Positions 49,369 through 58,846 of a stretch of DNA of 64,000 nucleotides are shown here, piece by piece. The position numbers and the translations under genes were made by a program. This stretch comes from Bacillota bacterium. GTDB taxonomy: Bacteria > Bacillota > Clostridia > Peptostreptococcales > Anaerovoracaceae. The DNA lies in NCBI GenBank assembly GCA_019420305.1, contig JAHZHL010000003.1:62001-126000 (forward strand), read 5' to 3'. The stretch's first letter is position 1. Every line of letters begins with the position of its first letter. The notes beneath the pieces were generated by a model. The model did not search any database, was not told where the DNA came from, and saw only the letters and a list, made by a program, of their open reading frames with translations.

Positions 49369-50241
49369 TTAAAGCATCCGGAACCGCTCGTCTTTGAGCA
49401 TGTTATGATCTTCCATCGCGCGCCGCAGCATGGCGATCATCTTATCCTTATCCCGCGGCAGATCTCCCCGCAGCGACACATAGTTGGACGCGTGGTTGCT
49501 CCGGAACACACAGTTTTTCTTCACATCAATGTGCTTCATCATCAGCAGCGTTTCCGCCACGACTTCTTCTGCTGTCAGCACCTGGAATCTTCCGGAACGG
49601 ATCTCTTCTTCAAGAGGAACGCCCGGTTCTACCATCAGAGTAAGAAGTCCCACATAGGAAGGTTCCATTTCACTGATCATCGTCCCGGTCTGAACCGCGT
49701 GTTCTTCCCATCCGTCTCTTCCTCCCATGCCGGAAATAAAGGTAACCGAAGCTTTGATCCCCGAAGCTTCGATTTTACGAACCGCCTCGATAATTTCCGC
49801 TCTCGTGGCACCCTTGCGGATATCCTTCAGAACCTTATCACTTCCCGATTCCGCGCCGATATAAATAATTTTCACACCGTTTTCATAAAGCTCTTTCAGC
49901 TCTTCCGGCGTTTTACGCAGCACATCCTGCGGAGATCCATAGACATTCACTCTTTCGCACTCCGGAAAAACCTTCTGAATATGGGTCAGAATCCGCATCA
50001 GCTTATCATTGGAAAGCACCAGAGCATCCCCGTCCGCCAGGAAAATACGCTCGACTCTGCGGTAATGCTCCCGCGCCATATCCAGATCCTCCAGCACTTC
50101 TTCCACAGCGCGCACCCGGAAGGTCTTATCCTTGAACATGCTGCAGAAGGTGCAGTCGTTATGGGCACATCCGATCGTCACCTGCACGATCAGACTGTAC
50201 GCCTCACTGGGCGGCCTGAAAATATTTCCTTCATATCTCAT
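49369..50241 (-). CDS. Radical SAM protein with Cx4CxxC cluster site
   Basis: A 290-residue radical SAM enzyme. The cluster site reads TIGCAHNDCTFCSMFKDK, spacing C-x4-C-x2-C rather than the usual C-x3-C-x2-C; this variant is seen in one anaerobe-rich group of COG1032-like proteins. IFLADGDALVL and YIGAESGSDKVLKDI are SAM-binding parts. The reaction is unknown. It lies between argS and the B12-binding radical SAM gene, with gaps of 12 and 1 bases, so the two enzymes are probably made together. Confidence 0.88.
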   Translation of the reverse strand: MRYEGNIFRPPSEAYSLIVQVTIGCAHNDCTFCSMFKDKTFRVRAVEEVLEDLDMAREHYRRVERIFLADGDALVLSNDKLMRILTHIQKVFPECERVNVYGSPQDVLRKTPEELKELYENGVKIIYIGAESGSDKVLKDIRKGATRAEIIEAVRKIEASGIKASVTFISGMGGRDGWEEHAVQTGTMISEMEPSYVGLLTLMVEPGVPLEEEIRSGRFQVLTAEEVVAETLLMMKHIDVKKNCVFRSNHASNYVSLRGDLPRDKDKMIAMLRRAMEDHNMLKDERFRML

Positions 50242-50253
50242 ATCTGCTTCTCC

Positions 50254-51969
50254 TTACATTTTTTCCGGAGCCTGGATTCCCAAAAGCCCCAGTCCATTCT
50301 TAATAATCGTTTTCGCGGCAATTACCAGCGCAAGCTTCGCTGTTTTTTCGTCCTCATCATCCACCAGAACATGTTCATCATGATAGAAACGGTTAAATGC
50401 CTGCGCAATATCTACAATATGTCTTGTAACGATGGAAGGTTCGTATTTCGCTCCGGCTTCTTTCACCACTTCCGGGAACGCGTAAAGCAGTTTCACCAGT
50501 TCGTAGGCGTTATCCGAAGAAATCCGTCCCGCGTCAAACTCTCCGGCCTGCGCCTTTTTCACAGCTTCTTCCCCCGCTTTTCTCAGAACGCTTGCCGCCC
50601 GGGCATGGGTGTACTGTACATAAGGGCCTGTTTCCCCTTCAAAATTGAGTACCTTATCCCAAGAGAACACATAATCTTTAATCCGGTTATTGGACAGTTC
50701 CTGGAAAATAACAGCTCCGATTCCCACCATCTTCGCGGTCTCGTCAATGTTGTCCGTGTTTACATTCTTTTCCCGGATGATATCTCTTGTCTGATCCACC
50801 GCGCGGTTGAGCACGTCCTCCAAAAATACCACCCTGCCTTCTCTGGTGGACATTGTTCCATCCTCCAAGCTGACAAGTCCGAACGGAATGTGCACACAGT
50901 CTTTTGCCCAGTCATATCCGAGAAGCTCCACAATTTTGATCCACTGCTGGAAGTGGAGGTTCTGCTGGGAAGCGACCACGTAAAGGTTTTTATAGAAATT
51001 ATAATGTTCTTTCCTGTAAACAGCTGCCGCGATATCTCTTGTAATATATAGGGTAGATCCGTCCGATTTTGTAATCAGCGCCGGAGAAAGCCCGTATTCT
51101 TCCAGATTGACAATCTGAGCGCCCTGAGATTCTTCCAGCAGTCCCTTCTCCTTCAGCTCATTTACAAACCGAGGCATCTTGTCCGAATAAAAGCTTTCGC
51201 CCGCATAAGAATCAAATTCAATTCCCAGCATTTTGTAAACTCGGTTGAACTCCTTCAGACTCTCGTCCCGGAACCACTGCCACAGTTCTTTTTCCTCCGG
51301 TTCACCTCTCTCCAGCTTGGCGAAAATATCTCTCGCCTCCTGATCCAGGCTGGGATCCTTTTCCGCCTCCACATGGAATTTGGTATAGTAGGAAAGAAGG
51401 GTTTTAATCGGTTCCTTGATCACATCTTCCTTGCTGCCCCATCTTCTGTAGGCGCAGATCATTTTTCCGAACTGGGTTCCGTAGTCGCCCAGATGGTTAA
51501 TCCGGATAGTGTCATAACCCAGGAAGTCATAGATTTTATAGATTGAATTTCCGATCACCGTGCTGCGGATATGTCCGATATGAAAGGGCTTTGCGATATT
51601 GGGGGAGGAATACTCGACAATTACGGTTTTTCCTTCTCCCATATCACTGCGTCCGTAGGAGTCCCCTTTGCGGATCACCTCGCTGACGGTATCCTCCACA
51701 TAGACCTCTCTTGCCAGGAACATATTAACGTACGCGTTAACCGGCTCTACTTTGGCGAAAAGAGCTTCACCATCAATTTTCGCCGCAATCTCCTTCGCGA
51801 TCATCGGCGGCGCCTTGCGCAGCACTTTTGCCAGCTTGAAACATGGAAACGCGTAATCTCCCATTTTATTATCCGCGGGGATTTCGATCAGATTCTGCAG
51901 TTCTTCACAATCCAGACCCTCGACAGCACCACTCAGGATCTGTGCAATTTTCTCCTTATAATTCACCAT
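50254..51969 (-). CDS. argS: Arginyl-tRNA synthetase
   Basis: A 571-residue class I synthetase. HIGH motif in AKPFHIGHIRSTVIGN near residue 130, the KMSKS-equivalent in GTMSTREGRVVF, and the C-terminal DALR anticodon-binding domain (RAASVLRKA onward). The N-terminal additional domain recognising the tRNA D-loop is present. Length is normal. Its start overlaps the DUF523 gene by seven bases. Confidence 0.98.
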   Translation of the reverse strand: MVNYKEKIAQILSGAVEGLDCEELQNLIEIPADNKMGDYAFPCFKLAKVLRKAPPMIAKEIAAKIDGEALFAKVEPVNAYVNMFLAREVYVEDTVSEVIRKGDSYGRSDMGEGKTVIVEYSSPNIAKPFHIGHIRSTVIGNSIYKIYDFLGYDTIRINHLGDYGTQFGKMICAYRRWGSKEDVIKEPIKTLLSYYTKFHVEAEKDPSLDQEARDIFAKLERGEPEEKELWQWFRDESLKEFNRVYKMLGIEFDSYAGESFYSDKMPRFVNELKEKGLLEESQGAQIVNLEEYGLSPALITKSDGSTLYITRDIAAAVYRKEHYNFYKNLYVVASQQNLHFQQWIKIVELLGYDWAKDCVHIPFGLVSLEDGTMSTREGRVVFLEDVLNRAVDQTRDIIREKNVNTDNIDETAKMVGIGAVIFQELSNNRIKDYVFSWDKVLNFEGETGPYVQYTHARAASVLRKAGEEAVKKAQAGEFDAGRISSDNAYELVKLLYAFPEVVKEAGAKYEPSIVTRHIVDIAQAFNRFYHDEHVLVDDEDEKTAKLALVIAAKTIIKNGLGLLGIQAPEKM

Positions 51970-52406
51970 TGACTTTTTTTCTCCTTTTCCGTAATCACAT
52001 CTATCTTTTTCTTTTTCAGAAGGCGTACAAAATATCCGTCCCCCTCCGTCAGGGTTCCTGAAAAAGTTCCGTCATAGACTCTTCCTTTGCCGCAGGAGGG
52101 GCTGTTTGCTTTCAAGATCGCTCCCTCCACAGGTTCCTTTCTCCGGCGGGCGGCCCGCTCCGCCTGTTCCCAGCACACGTTTGCTCCGCGGACAAACGCT
52201 TCGGTCACATCTTCTCCCCTGTTGTTGATCACCCGGCTGCCCAGGATTTCCGCAGGCGGACGGGGCGTCGGCATTCCTCCCTGCACCTCCGGGCAGACCG
52301 CGAGAAAACTATGAGTTTTCGCGAACTCAGCCACCCACTGGCAGAAATTATTGCCGCCCTTGTATTTACAATTTTCGCCTAAAAGGCAGGCGCTTATAAT
52401 ATACAT
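51963..52406 (-). CDS. DUF523 domain protein
   Basis: A 147-residue protein with the family pattern SACLLGENCKYKGGNN, VCPEVQGGMPTPRPPAEI and LKANSPSCGKG. Conserved cysteines suggest metal or thiol chemistry, but the function is unknown. It links mutS2 (13 bases upstream) and argS in the long operon. Confidence 0.92.
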   Translation of the reverse strand: MYIISACLLGENCKYKGGNNFCQWVAEFAKTHSFLAVCPEVQGGMPTPRPPAEILGSRVINNRGEDVTEAFVRGANVCWEQAERAARRRKEPVEGAILKANSPSCGKGRVYDGTFSGTLTEGDGYFVRLLKKKKIDVITEKEKKSQW

Positions 52407-52419
52407 GACGCTCTCACCT

Positions 52420-54798
52420 CTATTTCAGCGTGACAACTGTCACGCCGTCTCCTCCTTCATCGAAGTTTCCCTTTCGGAAGCGCTTCACATGTTTATTGGT
52501 CCGCATCATTTCCTGCAGACCCCGCCGCAGAATGCCCTCTCCTCTTCCGTGAATGATCGTCACTTCTTTTAGACCCGCCATGGTCGCGTCATCCAGATAT
52601 TTATCCACATCCATAACCGCGTCATCCAGATTCTTCCCTCTCACATCTATGGAGATCGAAACATTCTGGGTTTTCGCCTTGTACATTGCGCCGTAATTCT
52701 TCCGTACCTTCCTCGGCCGATTGACATCCAGCGCTCCGCCTTCAATCAGCATAATATCATCCAGGTTCACCTTGGCCTTCAGAATTCCTACCTGTACTGT
52801 CAGTTCCCCCTTTTCGTCAGGGAGCGTCACAATCTCCCCGTTCTGCCCCAGACTCAGAACTTTAACCCGGTCTCCCAGGCGGAGATCTTCTGCTGATACC
52901 GGATTGTCATTGACCTCCCGGATTACTTTTTCACGGTATTTTCCAGCCGCGTCTTTCAGCTTTTTCCGATTCTCATCAAAAATCCGGTTTCGCTGTCCAA
53001 GGCTTTCCATTTTCGCCAGTTCCCGCAGTTCTTCCTGAACTTCCCTGGAAACATCCTTCGCCTCCTGCAGAATCTGCCGCGCCTCTTCCCTCGCTTTATT
53101 CAGAATTTCTGTTTTCTTTTCTTCCAGCTTCCGAGCCTTGCGATCCATTTCTTCCTTCTGCGCCTTCATTTCCTGATTCAGGCGTACCGCTTCGTCCCGC
53201 TCTTCTTCCGCCGCCTTCTTGTCCGCTTCCAGAGAAGCGATCACTTCTTCAAACTGGATATCGCCTCCGTCGAGCAGTCTCCTGGACGTTTCGATGATAG
53301 GTTCCGGAAGCCCCAGTTTCTTTGAGATTTCGAACGCGTTGGATTTTCCCGGTACACCGATCGCCAGCCGGTATGTGGGACTGAGCGTCTCTACATCAAA
53401 CTCCATAGAGGCATTTTCAACCCCTTCTGTAGAAATCGCATATTTTTTCAATTCCGTATAGTGCGTCGTGGCAATGGTTACAGCGCCCTTTTTCGCCAGA
53501 TCTTCCAGAATCGAAATGGCAAGCGCCGCACCTTCGGTCGGATCCGTTCCGGCGCCCAGTTCATCGACCAGAACTAGGCTGCCCTTTTCCGCATGTTTTA
53601 CAATATCCACGATATTGGTCATATGAGAGGAAAAGGTCGAAAGGCTCTGCTCAATGCTCTGCTCATCTCCAATATCCGCAAAAATTTCCTGCCACACCGG
53701 AATCCGGCTCCCGGAAGCCGCAGGAATGTGAAGTCCGGTCTGCGCCATCATCGACAGCAGCCCCGCGGTTTTCAGCGTGACCGTCTTGCCGCCTGTATTC
53801 GGCCCGGTAATCACCAGCGTATTATAATTCTCTCCGATCTTCAGATTAATCGGTACAACTTTTTCAGCATCCAGCAGAGGATGTCTCGCTTCTTTCAGCA
53901 CCAGTCCCCCGCTTTCGCTGATTTGCGGTTCCTCTCCGTGCTGCAGCATCGATAGTTTTCCCTTCGCCATAATCACGTCCAGCTGTACCAGCAGCTTCTG
54001 ATTGTTCAGAAGATCGTGATGATGTTCCGAAACCCTTCCTGTCAGTTCCGCGAGAATCCGTTCGATCTCCGCCTGTTCTTCAAGCTCCAGCTGGCGCAGC
54101 TCGTTATTCAGATTCACGATCACCTGCGGTTCAATAAAAAGTGTCGCCCCGGTCGCGCTCTGGTCATGGATAATACCGGGAAACTTTCCTCGATGCTCCT
54201 GTTTAACCGGAATGACATAGCGCCCGTCCCGCACCGTTACAATCGCGTCCTGGAGCATCGTCCTGTTTTCCGAAGAGTTGATAATCTGATTGATCCGCGC
54301 TTTCAGGGCATCGTTCTGCCGCGCGATGGAACGCCGTATGTGTTTCAGTTCCGGACTTGCGTTATCGGACATCTCATCTTCGGAAAGAATACATCGATCG
54401 ATCTCATCTTCCAGTTTTTTATGAACCGCAATGGCTTCTCCGATACTCTGCATAATCGGAAGAGGCGGCAGATCTCCTTTCAGAAAAACGGTCACACGTC
54501 TTGCCAGGCTCAGATTAAAATGAATCTGAAGGAGCTGTTTCATCGTAAGGCTCCCGCCCTTTCGCGCCCGGTGAAGGCTGTCCTCAATATCATAAAAACC
54601 ACCGAGCGGCAGAGGTCCTTTGTGCAGGATCAGACGCACCGCTTCTGTGGTTTCCATCAGCATATCCCGGATAACCGGAATTTCCCGAAAAGGCCTGAGC
54701 TCTGAAATTTTCTCCCTGGCCATTTCAGAGCCCGCCTGTTCTTCTAATTTTTTCAGAATCTTATTATATTCTAAAATACGAATTGTTTTTTCTCTCAT
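52420..54798 (-). CDS. mutS2: Endonuclease MutS2
   Basis: A 792-residue MutS-family ATPase without the mismatch-recognition domain. Walker A is ITGPNTGGKTVTLKT near residue 330, followed by LVDELGAGTDPTEGAA. A long coiled coil rich in Glu/Lys spans residues ~515-640, and a C-terminal Smr nuclease domain has DVRGKNLDDA and IIHGRGEGILRRG. Roles in the family include suppression of recombination and rescue of collided ribosomes. It sits next to zapA as in many Firmicutes. Confidence 0.97.
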   Translation of the reverse strand: MREKTIRILEYNKILKKLEEQAGSEMAREKISELRPFREIPVIRDMLMETTEAVRLILHKGPLPLGGFYDIEDSLHRARKGGSLTMKQLLQIHFNLSLARRVTVFLKGDLPPLPIMQSIGEAIAVHKKLEDEIDRCILSEDEMSDNASPELKHIRRSIARQNDALKARINQIINSSENRTMLQDAIVTVRDGRYVIPVKQEHRGKFPGIIHDQSATGATLFIEPQVIVNLNNELRQLELEEQAEIERILAELTGRVSEHHHDLLNNQKLLVQLDVIMAKGKLSMLQHGEEPQISESGGLVLKEARHPLLDAEKVVPINLKIGENYNTLVITGPNTGGKTVTLKTAGLLSMMAQTGLHIPAASGSRIPVWQEIFADIGDEQSIEQSLSTFSSHMTNIVDIVKHAEKGSLVLVDELGAGTDPTEGAALAISILEDLAKKGAVTIATTHYTELKKYAISTEGVENASMEFDVETLSPTYRLAIGVPGKSNAFEISKKLGLPEPIIETSRRLLDGGDIQFEEVIASLEADKKAAEEERDEAVRLNQEMKAQKEEMDRKARKLEEKKTEILNKAREEARQILQEAKDVSREVQEELRELAKMESLGQRNRIFDENRKKLKDAAGKYREKVIREVNDNPVSAEDLRLGDRVKVLSLGQNGEIVTLPDEKGELTVQVGILKAKVNLDDIMLIEGGALDVNRPRKVRKNYGAMYKAKTQNVSISIDVRGKNLDDAVMDVDKYLDDATMAGLKEVTIIHGRGEGILRRGLQEMMRTNKHVKRFRKGNFDEGGDGVTVVTLK

Positions 54799-54807
54799 TG
54801 ACTTCCT

Positions 54808-55362
54808 TTATTCCATTTTCCGTCTGTATGTCTCCAGCTCTTTTTTCAGCTGGAGATTTTCCATCTGAAGGTCAAAGAAGCTGTTTTCAAGTTCTTTGCA
54901 TTTTGCTTCAGATTCAGCAAGTTCCGCCTTGGCGCTCTCCTGCATTTTCTCCGCGGCGGATTGTCCCGCCAGCTTGACGTTCTGGATTTCCTGTTCCTTT
55001 TCCATGAGCGTTTTGCGCAGCGCGTCCCTTTCCTGAACCACGCCCTGGGTTTCTTCTTTATACTGGATCAGATTTTTCTTCGCTTCATCCCACAGCTGAA
55101 CATAGTGCTGCGCGTCTTTTTCAAGCTGCGCATTCAATTTCTTCAATTCTTCGACCTCGTCTCTGCTGTCAAAACTTTCGTCCGCGATATTGACTGCGGA
55201 CAGCACCGCCAGGTCGGAAACCGAACAGGAAGGTGCCGCGTTGGCAATATCATGCATCCGGCCGTCCACGTAAGCAGCGACTTTTACAATCTGCTCTCTG
55301 GGTTTCTCTCCGGATATCACATATTCCTGTCCATAAATTTTTACACCTACTTTGTTTTCCAT
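54808..55362 (-). CDS. zapA: ZapA with extended coiled coil
   Basis: A 184-residue cell-division protein. The N-terminal ~85 residues are the ZapA domain (VGVKIYGQEYVISGE, VAAYVDGRMHDI, LAVLSAVNIADE), which bundles FtsZ filaments. The rest is an unusually long coiled coil (to residue 184), about twice the length of Bacillus ZapA. The gene is between pheT and mutS2, the standard place in Firmicutes. ftsZ lies 4.3 kb upstream in a separate unit. Confidence 0.92.
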   Translation of the reverse strand: MENKVGVKIYGQEYVISGEKPREQIVKVAAYVDGRMHDIANAAPSCSVSDLAVLSAVNIADESFDSRDEVEELKKLNAQLEKDAQHYVQLWDEAKKNLIQYKEETQGVVQERDALRKTLMEKEQEIQNVKLAGQSAAEKMQESAKAELAESEAKCKELENSFFDLQMENLQLKKELETYRRKME

Positions 55363-55373
55363 CGTGATACTCC

Positions 55374-57806
55374 TTACATCTCCCTCAAAACCGCATTGAC
55401 TTCATTCTTTAGTGCTTCAAGAACGCCTTCGTGGACTTTCGCCACTTCTTCATCTGTGAGTGTCTTTGTTTTATCTCTATAGGTCAGAGCAAATGCCGCG
55501 CTCTTCTTACCTTCTGCCACCTGTTTTCCTCTATATACATCAAACAGCTTTACGCTTTCCAGGATATCGCCGCCTTCTCTTCGGATAATGGCTTCCATAT
55601 CGCCTACAAGAACATCTTCATCGACCAGCAGCGCGATATCTCTTGATGTGGACGGATATTTCGGAAGCGGTTCGTAATGCTTTTCAACATCGGCGTGTCG
55701 GATTACGGAGTCGAAGAACAGTTCGCAGACATAAGCTCTGGTACCGATTCCAAACTGCTCGGCCACATCCGGATAAACCTCGCCCATGATCCCCAGTTCT
55801 TCCTCGCCGAGCCGAACCCTTGCGCAGCGGCCCGGATGATAAACGCCGTATTCGCTTTCCGCAAGGAATTCCACATCCCGAATTCCCAGTACTTTCAGCA
55901 GCTCCGTAATGATGCCCTTCAGAGTAAAGAAGGTGATTCCTTCCCCGTAAAGTCCGATACAGAGTCCCGTCTGCTCATCCGGAAGTTCTTCCGGATTAAT
56001 AATGTTGGCCATAAAGGTGCTCCCGATTTCAAAGGCCTTTACCGTATCAATTTTCCGCGAATAATTTCTTCCCAGCACTTCCAGCATATTTGGTGTGAGA
56101 ATGGTTCTCATCACGGAGTTTTCTTCACCCAGAGGGTTCAATATTTTCACGAAGGCCCGCTCCCAGGAGTCTTCGTCAATCCGCACCTGATCCACACCCT
56201 TCGGACTTACAAAAGAATACGTCTGCACTTCGTTCAGCCCAATCGCGCAGAGGGTGTCTCTTGCCAGGTCTTCCAGAGTCCGTTCTCTCGATTTTCCCGC
56301 TTCCTGATTGCCCCTTGGAAGTGTTACCGGAAGGTTATCATAGCCGTACATTCTGGCCACTTCTTCAATAAAGTCCACTTCCGCGACCATATCCTGCCGC
56401 ACCGTCGGCGGAGTTACCTTCAGAACCGGACCTTCGCCTTCCACCTTCATTTCCAGGCTTTCAAAAATGCGAATCATTTCACTTGCCGGAAGTTCGATCC
56501 CCAGCACCTGGTTGACCCGATCCACTCTCACGTCAATCTGCGACGCTTTCAATTCCTCCGGATATACATCCACGGTTCCGGAAGCCACTTTTCCGCATCC
56601 CAGAATCTCAATCAGACGGCATACCCGATCCGCTGCCGCCTGGCACAGATTCGGATCAATTCCCTTTTCAAACCGCGATGACGCCTCGGTACGCAGACCC
56701 AGCTTTTTGGATGTCGCCCGCACACTGTCACCGCTGAAGTTCGCCGACTCAATCAGAATGGTTGTCGTATCCGCTTCAATCTCTGAGTTCAGACCTCCCA
56801 TTACGCCCGCAATGGCTACGCCGCGTTTTCCGTCTTTAATCAGCAGCATATCTTTGGTCAGAGTACGTTCTGTATTGTCCAGAGTTGTAAAAGTTTCCCC
56901 TTCCTGCGCGCGTTCCACGACAATTTTCCCATCCGCGATCTGGCGAATGTCAAAAGCGTGAATCGGCTGGCCAAACTCCAGCATAACAAAGTTCGTAATA
57001 TCTACAATGTTGTTAATCGGGCGCATGCCCGCGTACATCAGTCTCTTCTGCAGCCACCACGGGGACTGTCCGATTTTAACGTCCGTTACAATCCGCGCGG
57101 CGTAGCGCCTGCACAGTTTCGGTTCCCGGATTTCCACCTGAACAAAATCCTTTGCCTGTTTTTCCGTCTCTTCTCTGCAGTCTGTATCCGGATATCTCAG
57201 CGTCTCGCCAAAGGTCGCCGCGGCTTCTCTTGCCATGCCCACCATGGACAGACAGTCCGGACGGTTCGGCGTAATCTCAAAATCCACAACCGCCTGCTTC
57301 AGGCCCAGTGCCTGAGCAAAATCCTGCCCCAGAGGGTACTCATCCTCCAGAATCCAGATCCCGTCTTTATGCGCGACCGGAACCACCTTATCCTCAAATC
57401 CAAGTTCACTTGCGGAACACAGCATTCCGGAAGACTCTACGCCCCGCAGTTTTCCTTTTTTAATCACGGTTCCGCCTTCCTGCTTTTCCTGACCGTGGAG
57501 AGGTCCGGGGATTCGGCTTCCGTCCAGGGCAACCGGAACGTATGCTCCTTCAAACACGTTCGGTGCTCCCGTTACGATCTGAAGAAGTTCATCTTTTCCA
57601 ACGTTCACCTGGCAGACCACCAGCTTGTCCGCATCCGGATGCTTTTCAATCTTCTCGATCCGTCCTACGACTACGTTTTCCATTTCTTCACAGAAGTATT
57701 CACAGGTTTCCAGATTGGAACCTGACATGATCATCCTGTCGCAGAATTCTTTTGTATCCACATTTATATCTGTATAATCTTTCAGCCACTCGATGGGAAC
57801 TAACAT
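55374..57806 (-). CDS. pheT: Phenylalanyl-tRNA synthetase beta subunit
   Basis: An 810-residue protein with the N-terminal tRNA-binding (EMAP-type) domain EKIEKHPDADKLVVCQVNVG, B3/B4 editing domain, B5 DNA-binding-like domain, catalytic-like core and the C-terminal ferredoxin-fold anticodon-binding domain (KYPSTSRDIALLVDEDV). It pairs with PheS in an alpha2-beta2 enzyme. AGGAGG precedes the ATG, which is 12 bases after pheS. Confidence 0.98.
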   Translation of the reverse strand: MLVPIEWLKDYTDINVDTKEFCDRMIMSGSNLETCEYFCEEMENVVVGRIEKIEKHPDADKLVVCQVNVGKDELLQIVTGAPNVFEGAYVPVALDGSRIPGPLHGQEKQEGGTVIKKGKLRGVESSGMLCSASELGFEDKVVPVAHKDGIWILEDEYPLGQDFAQALGLKQAVVDFEITPNRPDCLSMVGMAREAAATFGETLRYPDTDCREETEKQAKDFVQVEIREPKLCRRYAARIVTDVKIGQSPWWLQKRLMYAGMRPINNIVDITNFVMLEFGQPIHAFDIRQIADGKIVVERAQEGETFTTLDNTERTLTKDMLLIKDGKRGVAIAGVMGGLNSEIEADTTTILIESANFSGDSVRATSKKLGLRTEASSRFEKGIDPNLCQAAADRVCRLIEILGCGKVASGTVDVYPEELKASQIDVRVDRVNQVLGIELPASEMIRIFESLEMKVEGEGPVLKVTPPTVRQDMVAEVDFIEEVARMYGYDNLPVTLPRGNQEAGKSRERTLEDLARDTLCAIGLNEVQTYSFVSPKGVDQVRIDEDSWERAFVKILNPLGEENSVMRTILTPNMLEVLGRNYSRKIDTVKAFEIGSTFMANIINPEELPDEQTGLCIGLYGEGITFFTLKGIITELLKVLGIRDVEFLAESEYGVYHPGRCARVRLGEEELGIMGEVYPDVAEQFGIGTRAYVCELFFDSVIRHADVEKHYEPLPKYPSTSRDIALLVDEDVLVGDMEAIIRREGGDILESVKLFDVYRGKQVAEGKKSAAFALTYRDKTKTLTDEEVAKVHEGVLEALKNEVNAVLREM

Positions 57807-57818
57807 CTACGGCACCTC

Positions 57819-58841
57819 CTATTTGAACTGGTTGATGAAACGCATATCGTTTTCATAGAAAAGACGGATATCATCAACTCCATATTTTAACATCGCTAAT
57901 CTCTCAACCCCGATTCCGAACGCAAATCCGGTATACTTTTCCGTATCAATGCCGCCGACTTCGAGAACTTTCGGATGAACCACTCCGCAGCCTAAGATTT
58001 CAATCCATCCGCTGCCCTTACAGATGCTGCATCCTTTGCCGCCGCATTTAAAGCAGGAAACATCCATCTCCGCGCTTGGTTCTGTAAATGGAAAGTGGTG
58101 AGGGCGGAACTTGGTTTTGGTAGAGGATCCGAACAGCTGCTTTGCCATGCTGTCAAGCGTTCCTTTCAAATCCGCCATTGTAATTCCCTCGTCAACGATC
58201 AGTCCTTCTACCTGATGGAACATCGGGGAGTGGGTGGCGTCCGGCGTATCGCAGCGGAAGCATCTTCCCGGAGCGATTACCTTGATCGGCGGTTCCTGGC
58301 TTACCAGGGTCCGGATCTGCACCGAAGATGTATGTGGTCTTAAAACCGTATCTTTCGCGATATAAAAGGTGTCTGTCATATCTCTGGACGGATGGTTTGG
58401 AGGGGAATTCAAAGCATCAAAGGCATTGAACACGCTTTCCACCTGTGGACCCTCCGCGATGGAATATCCCATGGACATAAAGATTCGTGAAAGCTCTTCT
58501 ATGGTAATGGTAATCGGATGTTTCACTCCCAGGCTGATTTCTTCTCCCGGTTCGGTCACATCAATTTTCTCCTGGCGGAAACGCGCTTCTTTTTCAGCAG
58601 CTTTTACCTGCTCCTTTTTTTCTTCCAGCAGCGTTTCAATCTCATTTCTCACCGAGTTTGCCGCCTTGCCGAGTTCTTTCTTCTCCTCCGGCGAAAGCTT
58701 TCCCATTCCTCTGAGAATCTGGGTAAGCTGTCCTTTTTTGCCTAAAACCCGAACGCGGACGTCCTCCGTTTCGGCCATAGTCTGTGCTTTTTCTAACTGT
58801 TCTTTTGCCTCCTGCAAAATCTGATTTAATTGCGTCTGCAT
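57819..58841 (-). CDS. pheS: Phenylalanyl-tRNA synthetase alpha subunit
   Basis: A 340-residue class II synthetase subunit. An N-terminal coiled coil for tRNA contact is followed by motif 2 RCDTPDATHSPMFHQVEG and motif 3 GFAFGIGVERLAMLKYG. Cys-rich CFKCGGKGCSICKGSGW may form a zinc-like finger, as in several Firmicutes PheS. Length is normal. Directly followed by pheT. Confidence 0.98.
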   Translation of the reverse strand: MQTQLNQILQEAKEQLEKAQTMAETEDVRVRVLGKKGQLTQILRGMGKLSPEEKKELGKAANSVRNEIETLLEEKKEQVKAAEKEARFRQEKIDVTEPGEEISLGVKHPITITIEELSRIFMSMGYSIAEGPQVESVFNAFDALNSPPNHPSRDMTDTFYIAKDTVLRPHTSSVQIRTLVSQEPPIKVIAPGRCFRCDTPDATHSPMFHQVEGLIVDEGITMADLKGTLDSMAKQLFGSSTKTKFRPHHFPFTEPSAEMDVSCFKCGGKGCSICKGSGWIEILGCGVVHPKVLEVGGIDTEKYTGFAFGIGVERLAMLKYGVDDIRLFYENDMRFINQFK

Positions 58842-58846
58842 ATACG

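Noticed and set aside
49309..51051. A 580-codon open frame on the plus strand
   Set aside because: It lies antisense to argS and a radical SAM gene, both with clear motifs; composition is typical of a shadow frame and no ribosome site is present.
55677..56681. A 334-codon open frame on the plus strand
   Set aside because: Antisense to pheT; no recognisable domain and a composition rich in His, Phe and Arg, as in other shadow frames here.
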